Shown here: positions 12,216 to 23,130 of the stretch, in pieces | How positions within the stretch are numbered: the first letter of the stretch is position 1 | Layout: each line of letters opens with the position of its first letter | The notes under the pieces: model-generated | The model's database searches: none | What the model was told of the DNA's origin: nothing | What the model saw: only the letters and a program-made list of their open reading frames with translations | Position numbers and translations under genes: made by a program | Assembly (NCBI GenBank): GCA_964059195.1 | Contig: CAXKWD010000001.1 | Coordinates: 118,415,751-118,479,750 of the forward strand | Direction: 5' to 3' | Length of the DNA: 64,000 nt | Source: Ectobius pallidus | Lineage: Eukaryota; Arthropoda; Insecta; Blattodea; Ectobiidae

Positions 12216-14359
12216 AATAATGTGAGCTTCTGTTAAACTGGTTTATGTCTGTGTACGCTATGCACTTAAGTCTAATAATTGCCGCGTTAGATTGAATTGA
12301 TAAGCTTTGTCCGTGGAACTTACAAAGAAGTAAGCATATTTTATCAAATATACCGGTACATAAAAAATACTTTCCTCTTCTCTAGTTATTCTTGTACCGT
12401 CTTCAGTCCAAGGAATTGTTGTGCAATATTTGGTGCATTCAACGTGTATTTTAGTCGTTTTTTATCATTTATTTTTAAACTTTCACCGCCCGTGCCTGTT
12501 CAAAGCTGTTTGTTTATGCGTGTAAATCTGTCTTTGTAGATGTGACAATAATATGGCTTAAAAGGGAAATACCATTTTCATATTTCAACTTCATAATATA
12601 GTTATATTTCTAGAATGTATTTAAACATATGGTTTCAAAGCAAGGTACAGAGTACTACGAGGTCATGTGTAATTCTTAATTTAAAACAATAAAGAGTGTA
12701 TAATTTGGTTTAAAAGTGAATAAGTTATTGATAAATGATTGAAAAGTTTACAATCGCCTTAATCAATTTTGAAAACTTAATATAGAAATCAACTAATTCG
12801 TATGGATGTTCATAATTAATTTTTCAGGTAAAAATAAAGGACTACTCGTAATCGGTATTATTGTCTACAGGAGAATCAATAATTAATCTTAAGAAGGGAA
12901 AGAACCACCTGAAACTCGGTTAAGTTCATTTGCTTAGCAAATCAGATGCGGGTCAACAAACTGTGGTGAGAGCGATTTAAAAGTTCAATTAATTCGTTCC
13001 TTCTGTCAGGAATCTAAATATTAATCTGTAGAAAATTTAAAATAATGAAAAATTAGGTCTCGAAAACCTCAGCAATCAGTTCCATCGAATAAACCCTAAA
13101 TTTACAATAATAAGAGCAGAAAACAGAGGGAAAGAAAAATAGGATAGGAAAGAGGGATAGATAGGCTAGCTCTTCAGAACTGCAGTTCTTGACACCATGA
13201 CTTACATTACAGTTAATACTTCTTATTTAGTTGTTACAAAACATTTTAAGAAGAGGGAAATAATTGGAAAACGAATACCCATGAGATTTGTTATTAATGG
13301 AATATAGAAGAGTGTTTTTTCGTCGTTTCTTATGCTGAAAATATTATGAAATTAAAAAGGCAATGTAGTAAGTTATCTAATCCATGATTGTTAGACGATT
13401 ACATGCACACAGCCAGTTATCATTTGAGCTTCTTTACAATGTGTGTTTAGCTCCCGCTAGAGTTTAGAGGAACGATTTGGAGGGAATAATGTCTATCATA
13501 CGTTGACAGCACTGCACCGCCTGTGTAAACATCACCTGGATGAGAAATTCCGATAACGACGTCATCTCCTTGTTTAATGAGTGCGCCCGGCCCAGCCATG
13601 TTTAATTTAAAATGGCTTCCTCACAAAGGAGTAAAATGATATTAAAAACCCACTGAGCAGCTTATGAATACAATTCGTAGTCATGAGAAGCCTGAATTTT
13701 TCAATACGGTAGGGCTATCCCTCATACCTGCGAGTAATGTTTTTCAGGAAAGTTATGGGATCCACAGTCTACAAACGTATAAAATTCAAGACCTGTTATT
13801 CCTCAGTATACAAACTCTAGAGATATATTCATACATGTATAGTGTCCCATACTGTTCTTTAGATTCGGCTTTTTGAATACTAAGAGCTAAAAACTTTTAT
13901 CTGAAAAAGTGTTTCCAATAAATTGTCTGATAATAAAACTAATCGTTTCATACACAAACTTAGGTTGAAGCCAAGATCTTTCTTAACCTTTTGATTGTTT
14001 CTTAAACAATACGTAAGTATTAAAATAGGCTTGCAAAAACATTTAATTAAAAAAAAATAATCACAAAATTCAAATTTACTAAAATTAATTGTTTTTAATT
14101 AAAAAAATAAAATTAGCCAAAACTCAATGAGGTGAAAAATATAAAAACTACTTGTTTATGGCTGCTTCTGTTCCATTTATCGGTATGATCCTGTAATAAG
14201 TGCTAATGTACCAGTATCTAGGGGTATTTGGAGTTAGTTTTTGAGTAAGTTTATTGCACTCGTTGACAATAAAGGTGTTTGGAGGAAGATTTTGAGTAAG
14301 TTTATTACGCGCATTCACAGTAATTAACTTATAAATTTTCTTATTAACATTCATTTATT
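12216..14359. other. Intergenic DNA, nothing recognised
   Basis: About 2.1 kb of AT-rich DNA with only short chance frames and no recognised domain or element end. Confidence 0.5.
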
Positions 14360-14498
14360 GAAACCATTATTTATGGCCGTGGGTGTCGGCATGCTGACCT
14401 CATGCCCCCGATCCTGCCATCTAGGCTATCTATGGGAGATGATGCAGCGGTTGGATGGTAGTCCTAGTCTCTTCAGGGATATTGTTCTACGGAGTTTA
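14360..14498 (+). mobile_element. SINE family B, 5'-truncated copy
   Basis: It matches, in inverse orientation, the segments at 21070-21371 and 31703-31854, sharing GGCCGTGGGTGTCGGCATG near its start and ACGGAGTTTA at its end. Only the body and 3' end are present; the tRNA-like head is missing. It is more diverged than the other copies. Confidence 0.75.
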
Positions 14499-14877
14499 TT
14501 TCCTTGGAACTATACCTTGTTAGCCTTTTAAGGAAAAGAGCAGAATTGTTCAAACTTTTTATTCGCAGTTAGAGTGGACGAAATTAGAATCCTGATTCTG
14601 TTATTGATCAAAGCCAGACTTTTTTAATAAATCGTGATCCTCTTTATGATGTAAGCGGAGATTACCTAAGCATTCTACGAAAAGTCTCTCTTCAATGTTC
14701 TCTCATGAGAGAAATTAAATATAGGCCTAGGTATACATATGGATAGAGTTGAAGAATCATGTAGGATTGGAACAAACTGCGATCTGTATTGGCCATCCGC
14801 ACACTCAAATTCTTTCACTCCAGAACTTCTCTGCGATGTACATTATTATTGACTTACTCTGAACGCAAAGTCGTTTA
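14499..14877. other. Intergenic DNA, nothing recognised
   Basis: No gene or element recognised between the SINE fragment and the hAT target duplication. Confidence 0.5.
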
Positions 14878-15192
14878 CACTAGTACAGTGGCGTACGTAA
14901 AGGGGGGGCACCAAAATTGAAAAACATATATTTTTAGTTTAAGAAAAGATTTTTTACAGGCAAAATATACGGTTTTATTGGTCAAATTTTCTTTATTACT
15001 CTGTTAAATTCTGCCGTAATATTATTTAGAAATGAAATAAAAGTTTGGTTTTAAACTATTTATAGACAATACGAAATAGGTCGTGGGCACCCAGAGCACA
15101 GAAAAGTTTACGGTGTACGGGTGAACAGAGTGCCCGAGCCGGAATCAGAGCGGTGATGCGTGCGTGGTTGGTGGTGAAATGAAAATACCGAC

Positions 15193-15384
15193 TTGAGGAA
15201 ACCCAAAAATATTTTGTTATATTTATCTTGTTTGGGGTTAGGGGGATATATTAACTTGATCATCGCTTTCAAACTGCTTTTAACGATTTCAGTGTCTGTG
15301 GCATCTTTTGAACGATCTTTTAGTAAGCTGAAGCTTATTAAAAAATTATTTAAGATCCACAATGACGCAAGAAAGACTAAGTAA
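15193..15384 (+). pseudogene. hAT transposase C-terminal dimerisation domain remnant
   Basis: The 63-codon frame contains LLLTISVSVASFERSFSKLK (residues 28-47), followed by LIKKL. This is the conserved core of the hAT C-terminal dimerisation domain, where the usual pattern is L-x-I-P-V-S-x-A-x-x-E-R-x-F-S. The proline is replaced by serine here. Full hAT transposases are several hundred residues long, so only the tail survives; the methionine at 15193 is not a genuine start. It lies within matching hAT terminal repeats, which supports the assignment. Confidence 0.88.
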
Positions 15385-15415
15385 TTCAGCAATTTTATCA
15401 ATTTTGTTAGCTTTT

Positions 15416-16382
15416 ACTTTTTCGCATATACGTAGTATAGAGAAAGTATTGTGATCGTGACAAAAAATCGAAATCGAGATAACACCGGAAATGCAGGTTT
15501 CACGATGCTCAGAAACAGAAAAAAAGTGCTTTTGGAAAATGACGTCTGTCCATCTGTCTGTGGATAAGCACAGCGGGTAAACGGTTCATTGTATTTACTT
15601 CATGTTTTCAATTAGGCTAAGGACTTTTTCGGAATTTTATCGAACCGACAGAATTTGAGTTTTATAACTGAAATATTAAGGGGACTTTTCATGAAATTTT
15701 TTTGACAAATTTAGATTTTGAAAAATTTGCTCTAACGATTTTAATTGCAATTCAAAATTGCAAACTCTTATCTATGACTAATAGAATGGATATATCCGTT
15801 TTTCTGCAAAAATGACTTAGGGGGTACTTTACTCCATTTTCAATTTTTCTAGATAATCTCCATTACGGTAGGCCATCCATGAAAACCAATCACAGTAAAG
15901 TTGTAGAGAAAATTAAAAGGAACATTTTTTGTTTATCACATTTCTTTATACAATTAATACAACTAATAGATATTAAGATAAAAACGAAATAAGTACGTCT
16001 TAAATGCGATTTCAGAACATACGTGTCAATTAAAATATGAATGACATTTCGTTGCCCATAGTAACAAGAAAATAGTACGGTAATCTAATTATTATTGTGA
16101 AATCAGTCAATTTAGCTCAGTCGTAATGAACACACGAAAACCAATTACAGCGAGGTGGTATAGGCTAATGGGGAAGAGGTCCTGGGTTCAAATTAAACCT
16201 CGTGGGCATAAAAATTGACTTGTGTTTTTCATAGTTTCCTCATTCGCAAAGGCAAACGCCGGATTTTTAGGACTTGGTTTATTTTATGAGCAGGTAAGAA
16301 ATTTTGTCAAAGCATGATTTACTTAGAAAAAGAAAATCTATTGACTGGTGTGTACACCCACTCAAAATATCTATCCTCTGCC

Positions 16383-16424
<42 letters not shown>

Positions 16425-16436
16425 TATTGTTATTAC

Positions 16437-16470
<34 letters not shown>

Positions 16471-16606
16471 TCACGGTAAAGATCGACCCTGATGCTTTTC
16501 TGTTCTAGATACTTGTTAGTTTTATGAAAATACAATAAATAAAATTTAACTTTCTCTATAATTTACTTTTTCTGTGCTAGCTTTTAACACTTATATGCGA
16601 GAAAGT
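15416..16606. mobile_element. TIR element nested in the hAT relic (about 1.19 kb)
   Basis: The left end reads ACTTTTTCGCATATACG and the right end, reverse-complemented, reads ACTTTCTCGCATATAAG, 15 of 17 identical. The interior carries no recognisable protein and contains an ATT microsatellite. No clear target duplication could be assigned. A direct repeat TAGCTTTTA at 15408-15416 and 16578-16586 gives an alternative boundary. A weak tRNA-like patch near 16145-16200 is present but not convincing. Confidence 0.55.
16386..16470. repeat. (ATT)n microsatellite
   Basis: About 85 bp of nearly pure ATT repeat with two interruptions. The poly-Leu and poly-Tyr frames across it are artefacts. Confidence 0.95.
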
Positions 16607-16969
16607 TTGTGCAACGTATTTTGCACCATTTATTTCTCTTTATAATGTGTTAAAGTAACATACTACTTAAGTTATTAAAAACAAATAATTGTGAACATTA
16701 AACTGTGTTTAAATTAAACTCATTGAACCTTGAACCTCTTAGTGTTAGGGGGTGACTACCATCTAGTTAGCCCCGGGCGCCAAGTAGCCTTGCTACGCCA
16801 CGGTGCACCTACGCCACTGCGCTAGTATAATATACAGTTATTAAATTGTTCACTTGTTAAAACACTTCTAATAAACCAGTGTCGCCAACTTCTAAAAAAC
16901 ATTGGGTGGCCTCAAAGATTTAAACATTTTCATACTCCCTTCCCTTGGTTCATGAAATACATATACATA

Positions 16970-18165
16970 TATAGTCCAAGCAACGAACGAAAAATAGAAA
17001 AAAAAATCGTGTAGATTTGAAATTTTGCAGAGTTGTCGGAGGGAGTGTCCTGAACAACATACTAAAAGTCCCCGAAGGTGGGGGGTGAGCGGGGGGCAGG
17101 GGGGCCCGCAGAAGGTCCCAGTTTAAGGTTTTTCGCTTATATCTAAGCAATGGTGCATCGTAGAGGAAAAGTTGCTATATACAAAATTCAAGCTCATAAA
17201 ATTTCCTACTAGTTTGACTTTACACATTTCTTTCTATTCCCAATAGTTTTCGAGATATCCGCCAGCGAAAATAACGAATTTTCGAAAAAAGCTATTTCGC
17301 CTCGCGCTTTTCGACACACTTTGCCTTCTAGCGCTTCAGCCCTTAGGTATACAGCAATGTTATCATGAAAGAAGTTGTAGGCAAATAAATTATCTTGAAA
17401 ATGAGTAGTCATTTGTTACTTTGTCTTCAAATGTTCAAAAGTTATAACAATTTTAAGATTCGGTCAAATTTCGAGATTTCGAAAGAAAACCGTATATCGC
17501 ACTTTCTCTATATTTAGGGGTTATATCTTTATACATAAGCTGTATATTGTGTATTTACATCATGAAACAAGTGGAGAAACATCACACAACCATTAAAGTT
17601 GAAATTATTAAAAATCCGATCACGGTACAAGCACAGTAGGCCTACATGTAATGGAAAATACATTATATTGCAGGCAAGAAAGGAAAAATAGGGACAAAAA
17701 AATCATGTAGTTTTGAAATTTGGCATAGATGTGGGGGAAAGTGTCCTAAACAACATAGTAAAAGTCCCCATGGATAGGGGGTGAGCGGGGGGTGGGGGGT
17801 ACTTTTACCGGTAAATGTAATTTCCCTCAGTTTTCCCTAAATACACAAAAAACTATGGGTTCTAGCAAAAAACAGTTTATGCACAAAATTAAACTACATA
17901 AAAGTTCTTTTAAAATTTATCTGAATGATATTTCTGTAGAATTAATAGTTCAGGAAATAGAAGGATATGAAGTATGACACAGTTCTGGAAATTCTGTTTT
18001 ACATACACCTGTATATTATATTTTTAACAAAAGAGAAGGCAGATGATAATTAAATTAGCAAGATGCCAAGCAAGCAAACTAGTTCTTAGAAAAATATACT
18101 TACTAATGGTTAATGTTACATATAAAACTCATTATCATCATTATTATTATTAATAATATTCTTCT
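16970..18165 (+). repeat. Left arm of the 3-kb palindrome
   Basis: The arm holds two diverged direct copies of an about 120-bp module, near 16992-17110 and 17690-17800. Each runs from a poly-A/ATCRTGTAG start through GTCCTRAACAACATA to a G-rich tract. The outer boundary is inferred from the limit of pairing with the right arm. Confidence 0.85.
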
Positions 18166-18262
18166 TGTAAAGCTGAGACGTTTTATGTTTCGTTAAAATA
18201 ATTACCGGTATTTTGAAAAATGGTAAGGAATTAGACAATTATATTTAAAGATTCTAAGAATA

Positions 18263-18485
18263 GCAGGCCTACCTATTACTTTAAATAAACGTTTACTTGT
18301 CTATGTGGCTCCTGAGAATATTTGCACATCATATTTTGTCACTGTGCAACTCGGTGTGGTGGAAGATATGGATCCAGAAAAGCTAGTATTAAATGCTCAT
18401 CCGTTTGTGGAACCTGTCTTGATACAACAGTATACCATTAGAAGGAGATGATGAATTTAAAATTGATGACGTCCAAGCAAAATAA
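18263..18485 (+). pseudogene. Coding-like frame in the spacer of the foldback element
   Basis: An open frame from 18263 reads through AGLPITLNKRLLVYVAPE, then an acidic EDMDPEKLVLNAHPFVEP segment, to a stop at 18449. A +1 shift near 18435 lets the frame continue with PLEGDDEFKIDDVQAK to a stop at 18483. Composition looks protein-like, and an AG dinucleotide sits at its left edge. I do not recognise the family. It could be the last piece of a transposase or a chance frame. Confidence 0.3.
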
Positions 18486-18799
18486 GTTGTTTAGGCACTC
18501 TTTAATTAATGTTATATATGTGTATAAATACTGAGTGTTCGGTAGATAGAAAAATATAACCCTAACTTATCATACGATGTACAGTACTAGGATTCCAGTA
18601 TTGGAGACTGAAAAAAAATAGACAACTAAACATTTATTTAAAGTACTATGTAGGCCTATTAGGTCTTATAATTTCTAAATATCTACAAATTCTAACTATT
18701 TACAATTTTTCCAAATGATATTTTAAGCGAAAAATAGAACGGCTAATAGGCCTGATTTATATTTCTTATAAAGTACACTCATACCATGTGATTTTTTTA

Positions 18800-18800
18800 A

Positions 18801-18831
<31 letters not shown>

Positions 18832-19998
18832 TTATGTGTGATGTTTACCTTTAGTACAAATATTATTCTAAGAACTAGTTTGCTTGCTTGACATCATGCT
18901 AATTTAATTAACATCTGATCTCTTTTTTGTTAAAAATTATAATAGGCCTATATAGGTGTATGTAAAACAGAATTTCCAGAACTGTGTCATACTTCATATC
19001 CTTCTATTTTCTGAACTATTAATTCTACAGAAATATCATTCAGATAAATTTTAAAAGAACTTTTATGTAGTTTAATTTTGTGCATAAACTGTTTTTTTGC
19101 TAGAACCCATAGTTTTTTGTGTATTTAGGGAAAACTGAGGGAAATTACATTTACCGGTAAAAGTGCCCCCCACCCTCCGCTCACCCCCTATCCATGGGGA
19201 CTTTTACTATGTTGTTTAGGACACTTTCCCCCACATCTCTGCCAAATTTCAAAACTACATGATTTTTTTGTCCTTATTTTTCCTTTCTTGCCTGCAATAT
19301 AATGTATTTTCCATTACATGTACTGTGCTTGTACCGTGATCGGATTTTTAATAATTTCAACTTTAATGGTTGTGTGATGTTTCTCCACTTGTTTCATGAT
19401 GTAAATACACAATATTCAGCTTATGTATAAAGATATAACCCCTAAATATAGAGAAAGTGCGATATACGGTTTTCTTTCGAAATCTCGAAATTTGACCGAA
19501 TCTTAAAATTGTTATAACTTTTGAACATTTGAAGACAAAGTAACAAATGACAACTCATTTTCAAGATAATTTATTTTCCTACAACTTCTTTCATGATAAC
19601 ATTGCTATATACCTAAGGGCTGAAGCGCTAGAAGGAAAAGTGTGTCGAAAAGCGTGAGGCGAAAGAGCTTTTTTCGAAAATTCGTTATTTTCGCTGGCGG
19701 ATATCTCGAAAACTATTGGGAATAGAAAGAAATGTGTAAAGTCAAACTAGTAGGAAATTTTATCAGCTTGAATTTTGTATATAGCAACTTTTCCTCTACG
19801 ATGCACCATTGTTTAGATATAAGCGAAAAACCTAAAATTGGGACCTTCTGCGGGCCCCCCTGCCCCCCGCTCACCCCCACCTTCAGGGACTTTCAGTATG
19901 TTGTTCAGGACACTCCCTCCGACAACTCTGCAAAATTTCAAAACTACACGATTTTTTTTTCTATTTGGTGTTTTTCGACGTTGATTGACTGGACTAAT
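18800..19998 (-). repeat. Right arm of the 3-kb palindrome
   Basis: Reverse complement of the left arm with the same two internal modules. Its inner edge is an ATT microsatellite (about 18800-18831), mirrored by a shorter ATT tract in the left arm near 18135-18160. Confidence 0.85.
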
Positions 19999-20009
19999 AA
20001 CTTATTATA

Positions 20010-21062
20010 TATTATATAAAAGCGGGTTTGTCCTGACTGACTGACAGAGAATTAACGTAGATCCTGAACTATAATAGGTAGAGACTTGGAATTTTGACAG
20101 TACCTTCGTTTCATAATGCAAGTGCACACTAAGAATGGATTTTGCAGAATTTTGGTTTTGAATGCCAAAAATCAAATGTTTTTGAAGACTAAGTACCTTA
20201 ATACAACAATTTAATCAAATACAAATCACATTGCATGTACAGTTCTCATGACAACAGTGTAGGCCTATTGTTGGCAGTGTTCACAGGTAGATTTGGACGT
20301 ACATGATACGTGATTTGGACAAATTAGAGAAGCTATCGATATAATTCATTGATATAAATAAATAATGAAAAATGAAATCCACGAAAATAATGCACAATAT
20401 GATGCAATCACATAACTTTCTCTTCCCTGGGCATAGAGAATACCATTTTGTCACTTCATATTTTTATGTAAGCTAGAATAAGAGTTCGTATTGCAGGGAC
20501 AGCAATAGGCCTACAGCATTTTCAATATTGTCTCAGCTCGGGTGTGCCAACGAGTATGCCATATCAGAAGACTAAAAATTATATCCACTGATACGTTATT
20601 CATAGCTGTAGGCTTTGTATTGTTAGTTGAGGAATATGGATGTTTGTCATAGGCCCTAAGCATGTAAAAGGAGACAAAATAGGATGGAACATGTTTAGTC
20701 CTAGGCGCGCAGTATATTATTACGTCCCAGGTTCTGGGGGAGGAAAGTAGGGAAGTGTTATTGAATTTCTTTTTTATTTAAGCCCAGAAAAGAATGTATG
20801 GTAACATGGGAGTGAAAAATAAAATATTTCGTAAATACATAACAATTTTATGTTTCTTGTTTCAAACCCTACCAGGCTTTGTGTGTAGAATCAATGGGGT
20901 GCAATCAATCTACGAGCCATAGAAAGCTATATCAAGCGTTTTCCGAGGGAAATTCTAAATACCTATATAAGGACCTAGAGTTTGAAAGACGCAAGTCCTT
21001 CATAAGTTAATTTCGAATTACAAAATGCAAAACCCGAGCGAAGCCGGGCCTTTTAAGTTAGT
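20010..21062 (+). mobile_element. Helitron-like non-autonomous element (candidate)
   Basis: The left part has GCGGGTTTGTCCTGACTGAC followed by ATTAACGTAGATCCTGAACT, a layout I associate with short insect Helitron-like repeats. The right end has a hairpin-prone CCCGAGCGAAGCCGGG (21033-21048) followed by TTAGT shortly after, similar to Helitron 3' ends (hairpin then CTRRT). The terminal word is TTAG rather than CTAG, and no helicase or Rep protein is present. The left boundary is uncertain. Confidence 0.4.
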
Positions 21063-21069
21063 GAAATAT

Positions 21070-21371
21070 AAACTAAACTCCGTGGCATTACATCCCTGAA
21101 GGGACAAGGCCTACCACCCGACCGCTGCTTCATCTACCATAGCCAGATGGCAGGATTGGGGGGAATGTTGTCAGCATGCCGACATCAACGGCCGTTAATG
21201 GTAGTTTCCATGACCGGAGCCGATATTTCTCTATCAAGTAGCTCCTCAATTTGAATCATGAGGCTGAGAGCACCCAGTTAGAGACCTCCCTACCTCAGAA
21301 AAATCCGAGGGATCGAACCTGGGCTGACGGATCTGTAGTTAGCGACGCTAACCACAAGACCACGCCGGCGG
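21070..21371 (-). mobile_element. tRNA-derived SINE, family B, longest copy
   Basis: Read on the minus strand, the head (about 21371 down) has an A box TGGTCTTGTGGTTAGCG and a B box GGTTCGATCCC. The family body follows and ends in CCACGGAGTTTAGTTT at 21070. The body matches the copies at 14360-14498 and 31703-31854. This is the only family B copy in the window that retains the tRNA-like head. It abuts the Helitron-like segment. Confidence 0.85.
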
Positions 21372-21984
21372 AAAAACTCACGAATTCATCCACTTCAAAA
21401 TGTCTCATTTCACAACACAGTCATTGGAATTATGTATTAATTACAGGCCTATTAATACGGGTCCGGATACTTAAGTATTATGCTATGTGGTGGTAATTAT
21501 TACATTATTTTTGGTAATCACAGTACTTTCTTTGCTTAAACAATAAATTACCTACAGAAAAAGAATACGAAGAAACTCGCGAACAAAATTCTCCGAAATA
21601 ATGTATAAATCAACCAGTCATTATTCTATTGCTATAACAATATTAAAATTCATGTCACAGGTACATATGTCTTCTTCTTGTTATTTTTCCGGAATACATA
21701 ATATTAAGGAAGAATTCTGATTATAAACTTCCAAATCAAGATAACACTGGAAATTATATATATATATATATATTTTTTTTTCGAATTGTCTTTTTGCTCT
21801 AACTTATATCTGTTCGTCTGGTGTCCCTCGCCTATTTAAACAATCCATTGCGGATAAACCGTGTTATTGTATTCTAATTACTTTATTCGAATGTATGTTA
21901 CACAAAATATAGAATCTAACACCCAAATGAGCTTTGCACTTGTGTGGGTGCCTTTTAGTATTAATACATATAAATAAAAGTCAA
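21372..21984. other. Intergenic DNA with an AT dinucleotide run
   Basis: Nothing recognised except a short (AT)n tract at about 21756-21773 followed by poly-T. Confidence 0.5.
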
Positions 21985-22480
21985 TTGCCACATATATGTT
22001 GCCGCATCACTTGAGAACGGCTCGACCGATTTGGCTGATTTTTGTTGTTGTTGTGGTTCGTAATTGTCAGGACAAGGTTTGTATGAAAGAAAATTTTTTG
22101 GAAAATCCACGGAAAAAGTCGGAAATGTGAAATGAGGCTCAGCTTGAGAGTCCTGCTGTCACACAAAATAGAAGTCTAACATAGGCACAGTTTGAGAGTT
22201 CTGCTGTCACATGTTTTCATAACAAACAAAATAAAAAAAATAAAAAATCAGAAGTGTGTATGTATGTGGATATGTATGTTCCCTATACAAATCTACATTT
22301 TTTTTTAACAATTTGCACGAAATTTAGCACACATAGGCCTACCCAGTTAAGCCCGAGAAGTAACGCGATCAACATTAAAATTCAAACAAGCCACTCCTTC
22401 CCTTGAAAATTTATATAATTTCAGAAAATTATTTTTATGTATACATAAAAAGCATAAAAATATAGCGGCGGGTTGGAAAC
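21985..22480. repeat. Unclassified interspersed-repeat-like segment
   Basis: The text GAGAACGGCTCGACCGATTT followed by GGCTGATTTTTG resembles the start of common short insect repeats. A CAGCTTGAGAGTCCTGCTGTC block is repeated about 50 bp later as CAGTTTGAGAGTTCTGCTGTC. Boundaries and class are not determinable here. Confidence 0.3.
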
Positions 22481-22915
22481 TGCATTAACGGATGAAGACG
22501 TAAAAATTTAATTAACTGAGAAACGACTTCAGATAATCGTTAGTGAATTGGAACAAGAGGAGATAGTATTATTTATGTCAACAGCTTTCCAGCGATTCAA
22601 CAAGGAAACAAATTTCAGTAATGATAATAAATAATTTAACAAAATAGGCCTATGGCAGATTATTACGTGGGCTTCAGCCCCACGGGCCCATAAAAGTTGG
22701 CCCCTCTGGTCGGTACGGTGGTTTTCATTTCCATTCCAAACAGTTTCTTCCAGATTCCCATAACTGATAGCAGTCCACATCTTATGCAGGGAAAACAATT
22801 TGAAAACAACATATTTGTATACATAACTGACAGTAATGTTACCTACGTTATCATAGATAAAAACGACACTACTGGCTCTTCTGTAAACCTGAACGCTCAT
22901 ACGCAGTTGACTTCA
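22481..22915. other. Unassigned DNA, overlapping open frames without motif
   Basis: A 123-codon minus frame (22529-22900) and a shorter plus frame overlap here. Neither shows a recognisable domain. I do not call a gene. Confidence 0.4.
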
Positions 22916-22923
22916 TCTTGAAT

Positions 22924-23122
22924 CAGAGTTGTAACGAGGGGGGGGGGTTTAAAAAAAGGAAAATTGTACAATTTTTTAAGTCTGCTTATGAATTACTTAA
23001 TACGAGTATAAAGCGTGGGGAGCTTAAAACTCGTTATTGTGCATCTTATTTTTTTTAAATTTCCGAACCCCCCTCTCCCTGGTTATAACCCCCCCCATAT
23101 GGTCGGCCTGGTTACGCCTATG
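22924..23122. mobile_element. hAT-type MITE (199 bp)
   Basis: A perfect 8-bp duplication TCTTGAAT (22916-22923 and 23123-23130) flanks the element. The left end is CAGAGTTGTAACGAGG and the reverse-complemented right end is CATAGGCGTAACCAGG, 12 of 16 identical and hAT-like. Both ends continue into G-rich then A-rich sequence. There is no coding capacity. Confidence 0.82.
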
Positions 23123-23130
23123 TCTTGAAT

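Larger units (their letters stand above)
14886..16819 (+). mobile_element. hAT transposon relic (1,934 bp) with nested insertion
   Basis: The left end starts CAGTGGCGTACGT and the right end, reverse-complemented, starts CAGTGGCGTAGGT, a typical hAT terminal repeat. The flanking 8-bp duplication is CACTAGTA (14878-14885) against CGCTAGTA (16820-16827), with one mismatch. Inside lies a readable hAT transposase C-terminus (15193-15384). A second TIR element (15416-16606) appears inserted just after that frame's stop codon. The rest of the transposase gene is missing or unreadable, so the element is non-autonomous. Confidence 0.88.
16970..19998. mobile_element. Foldback-like element with about 1.2-kb inverted arms
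   Basis: The sequence from about 16970 to 18165 reappears as its reverse complement from about 18800 to 19998. Matching blocks include the GAGCGGGGGG tracts, CTACGATGCACCATTG, ACTATGGGTTCTAGC, and GCAAGCAAACTAGTTCTTA near the inner ends. The arms differ by scattered substitutions and small indels. The outermost shared word is TAGTCCA on the left and TGGACTA on the right. The centre of about 630 bp carries a short coding-like frame. The architecture resembles Foldback or long-TIR transposons, but no transposase or clear target duplication was found, so an inverted segmental duplication remains possible. Confidence 0.85.

Noticed and set aside
16304..16508. Poly-Leu and poly-Tyr frames
   Set aside because: Produced by translating an ATT microsatellite. 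The same applies to frames at 34364-34558 and 58170-58440.
15408..16586. TAGCTTTTA direct repeat as the target duplication of the nested element
   Set aside because: The terminal inverted repeats extend beyond the right copy to 16606, so the repeat probably lies inside the element on that side. It is kept only as an alternative.
22529..22900. 123-codon minus frame as a gene
   Set aside because: No recognisable domain, no neighbours, and an overlapping plus-strand frame of similar quality.
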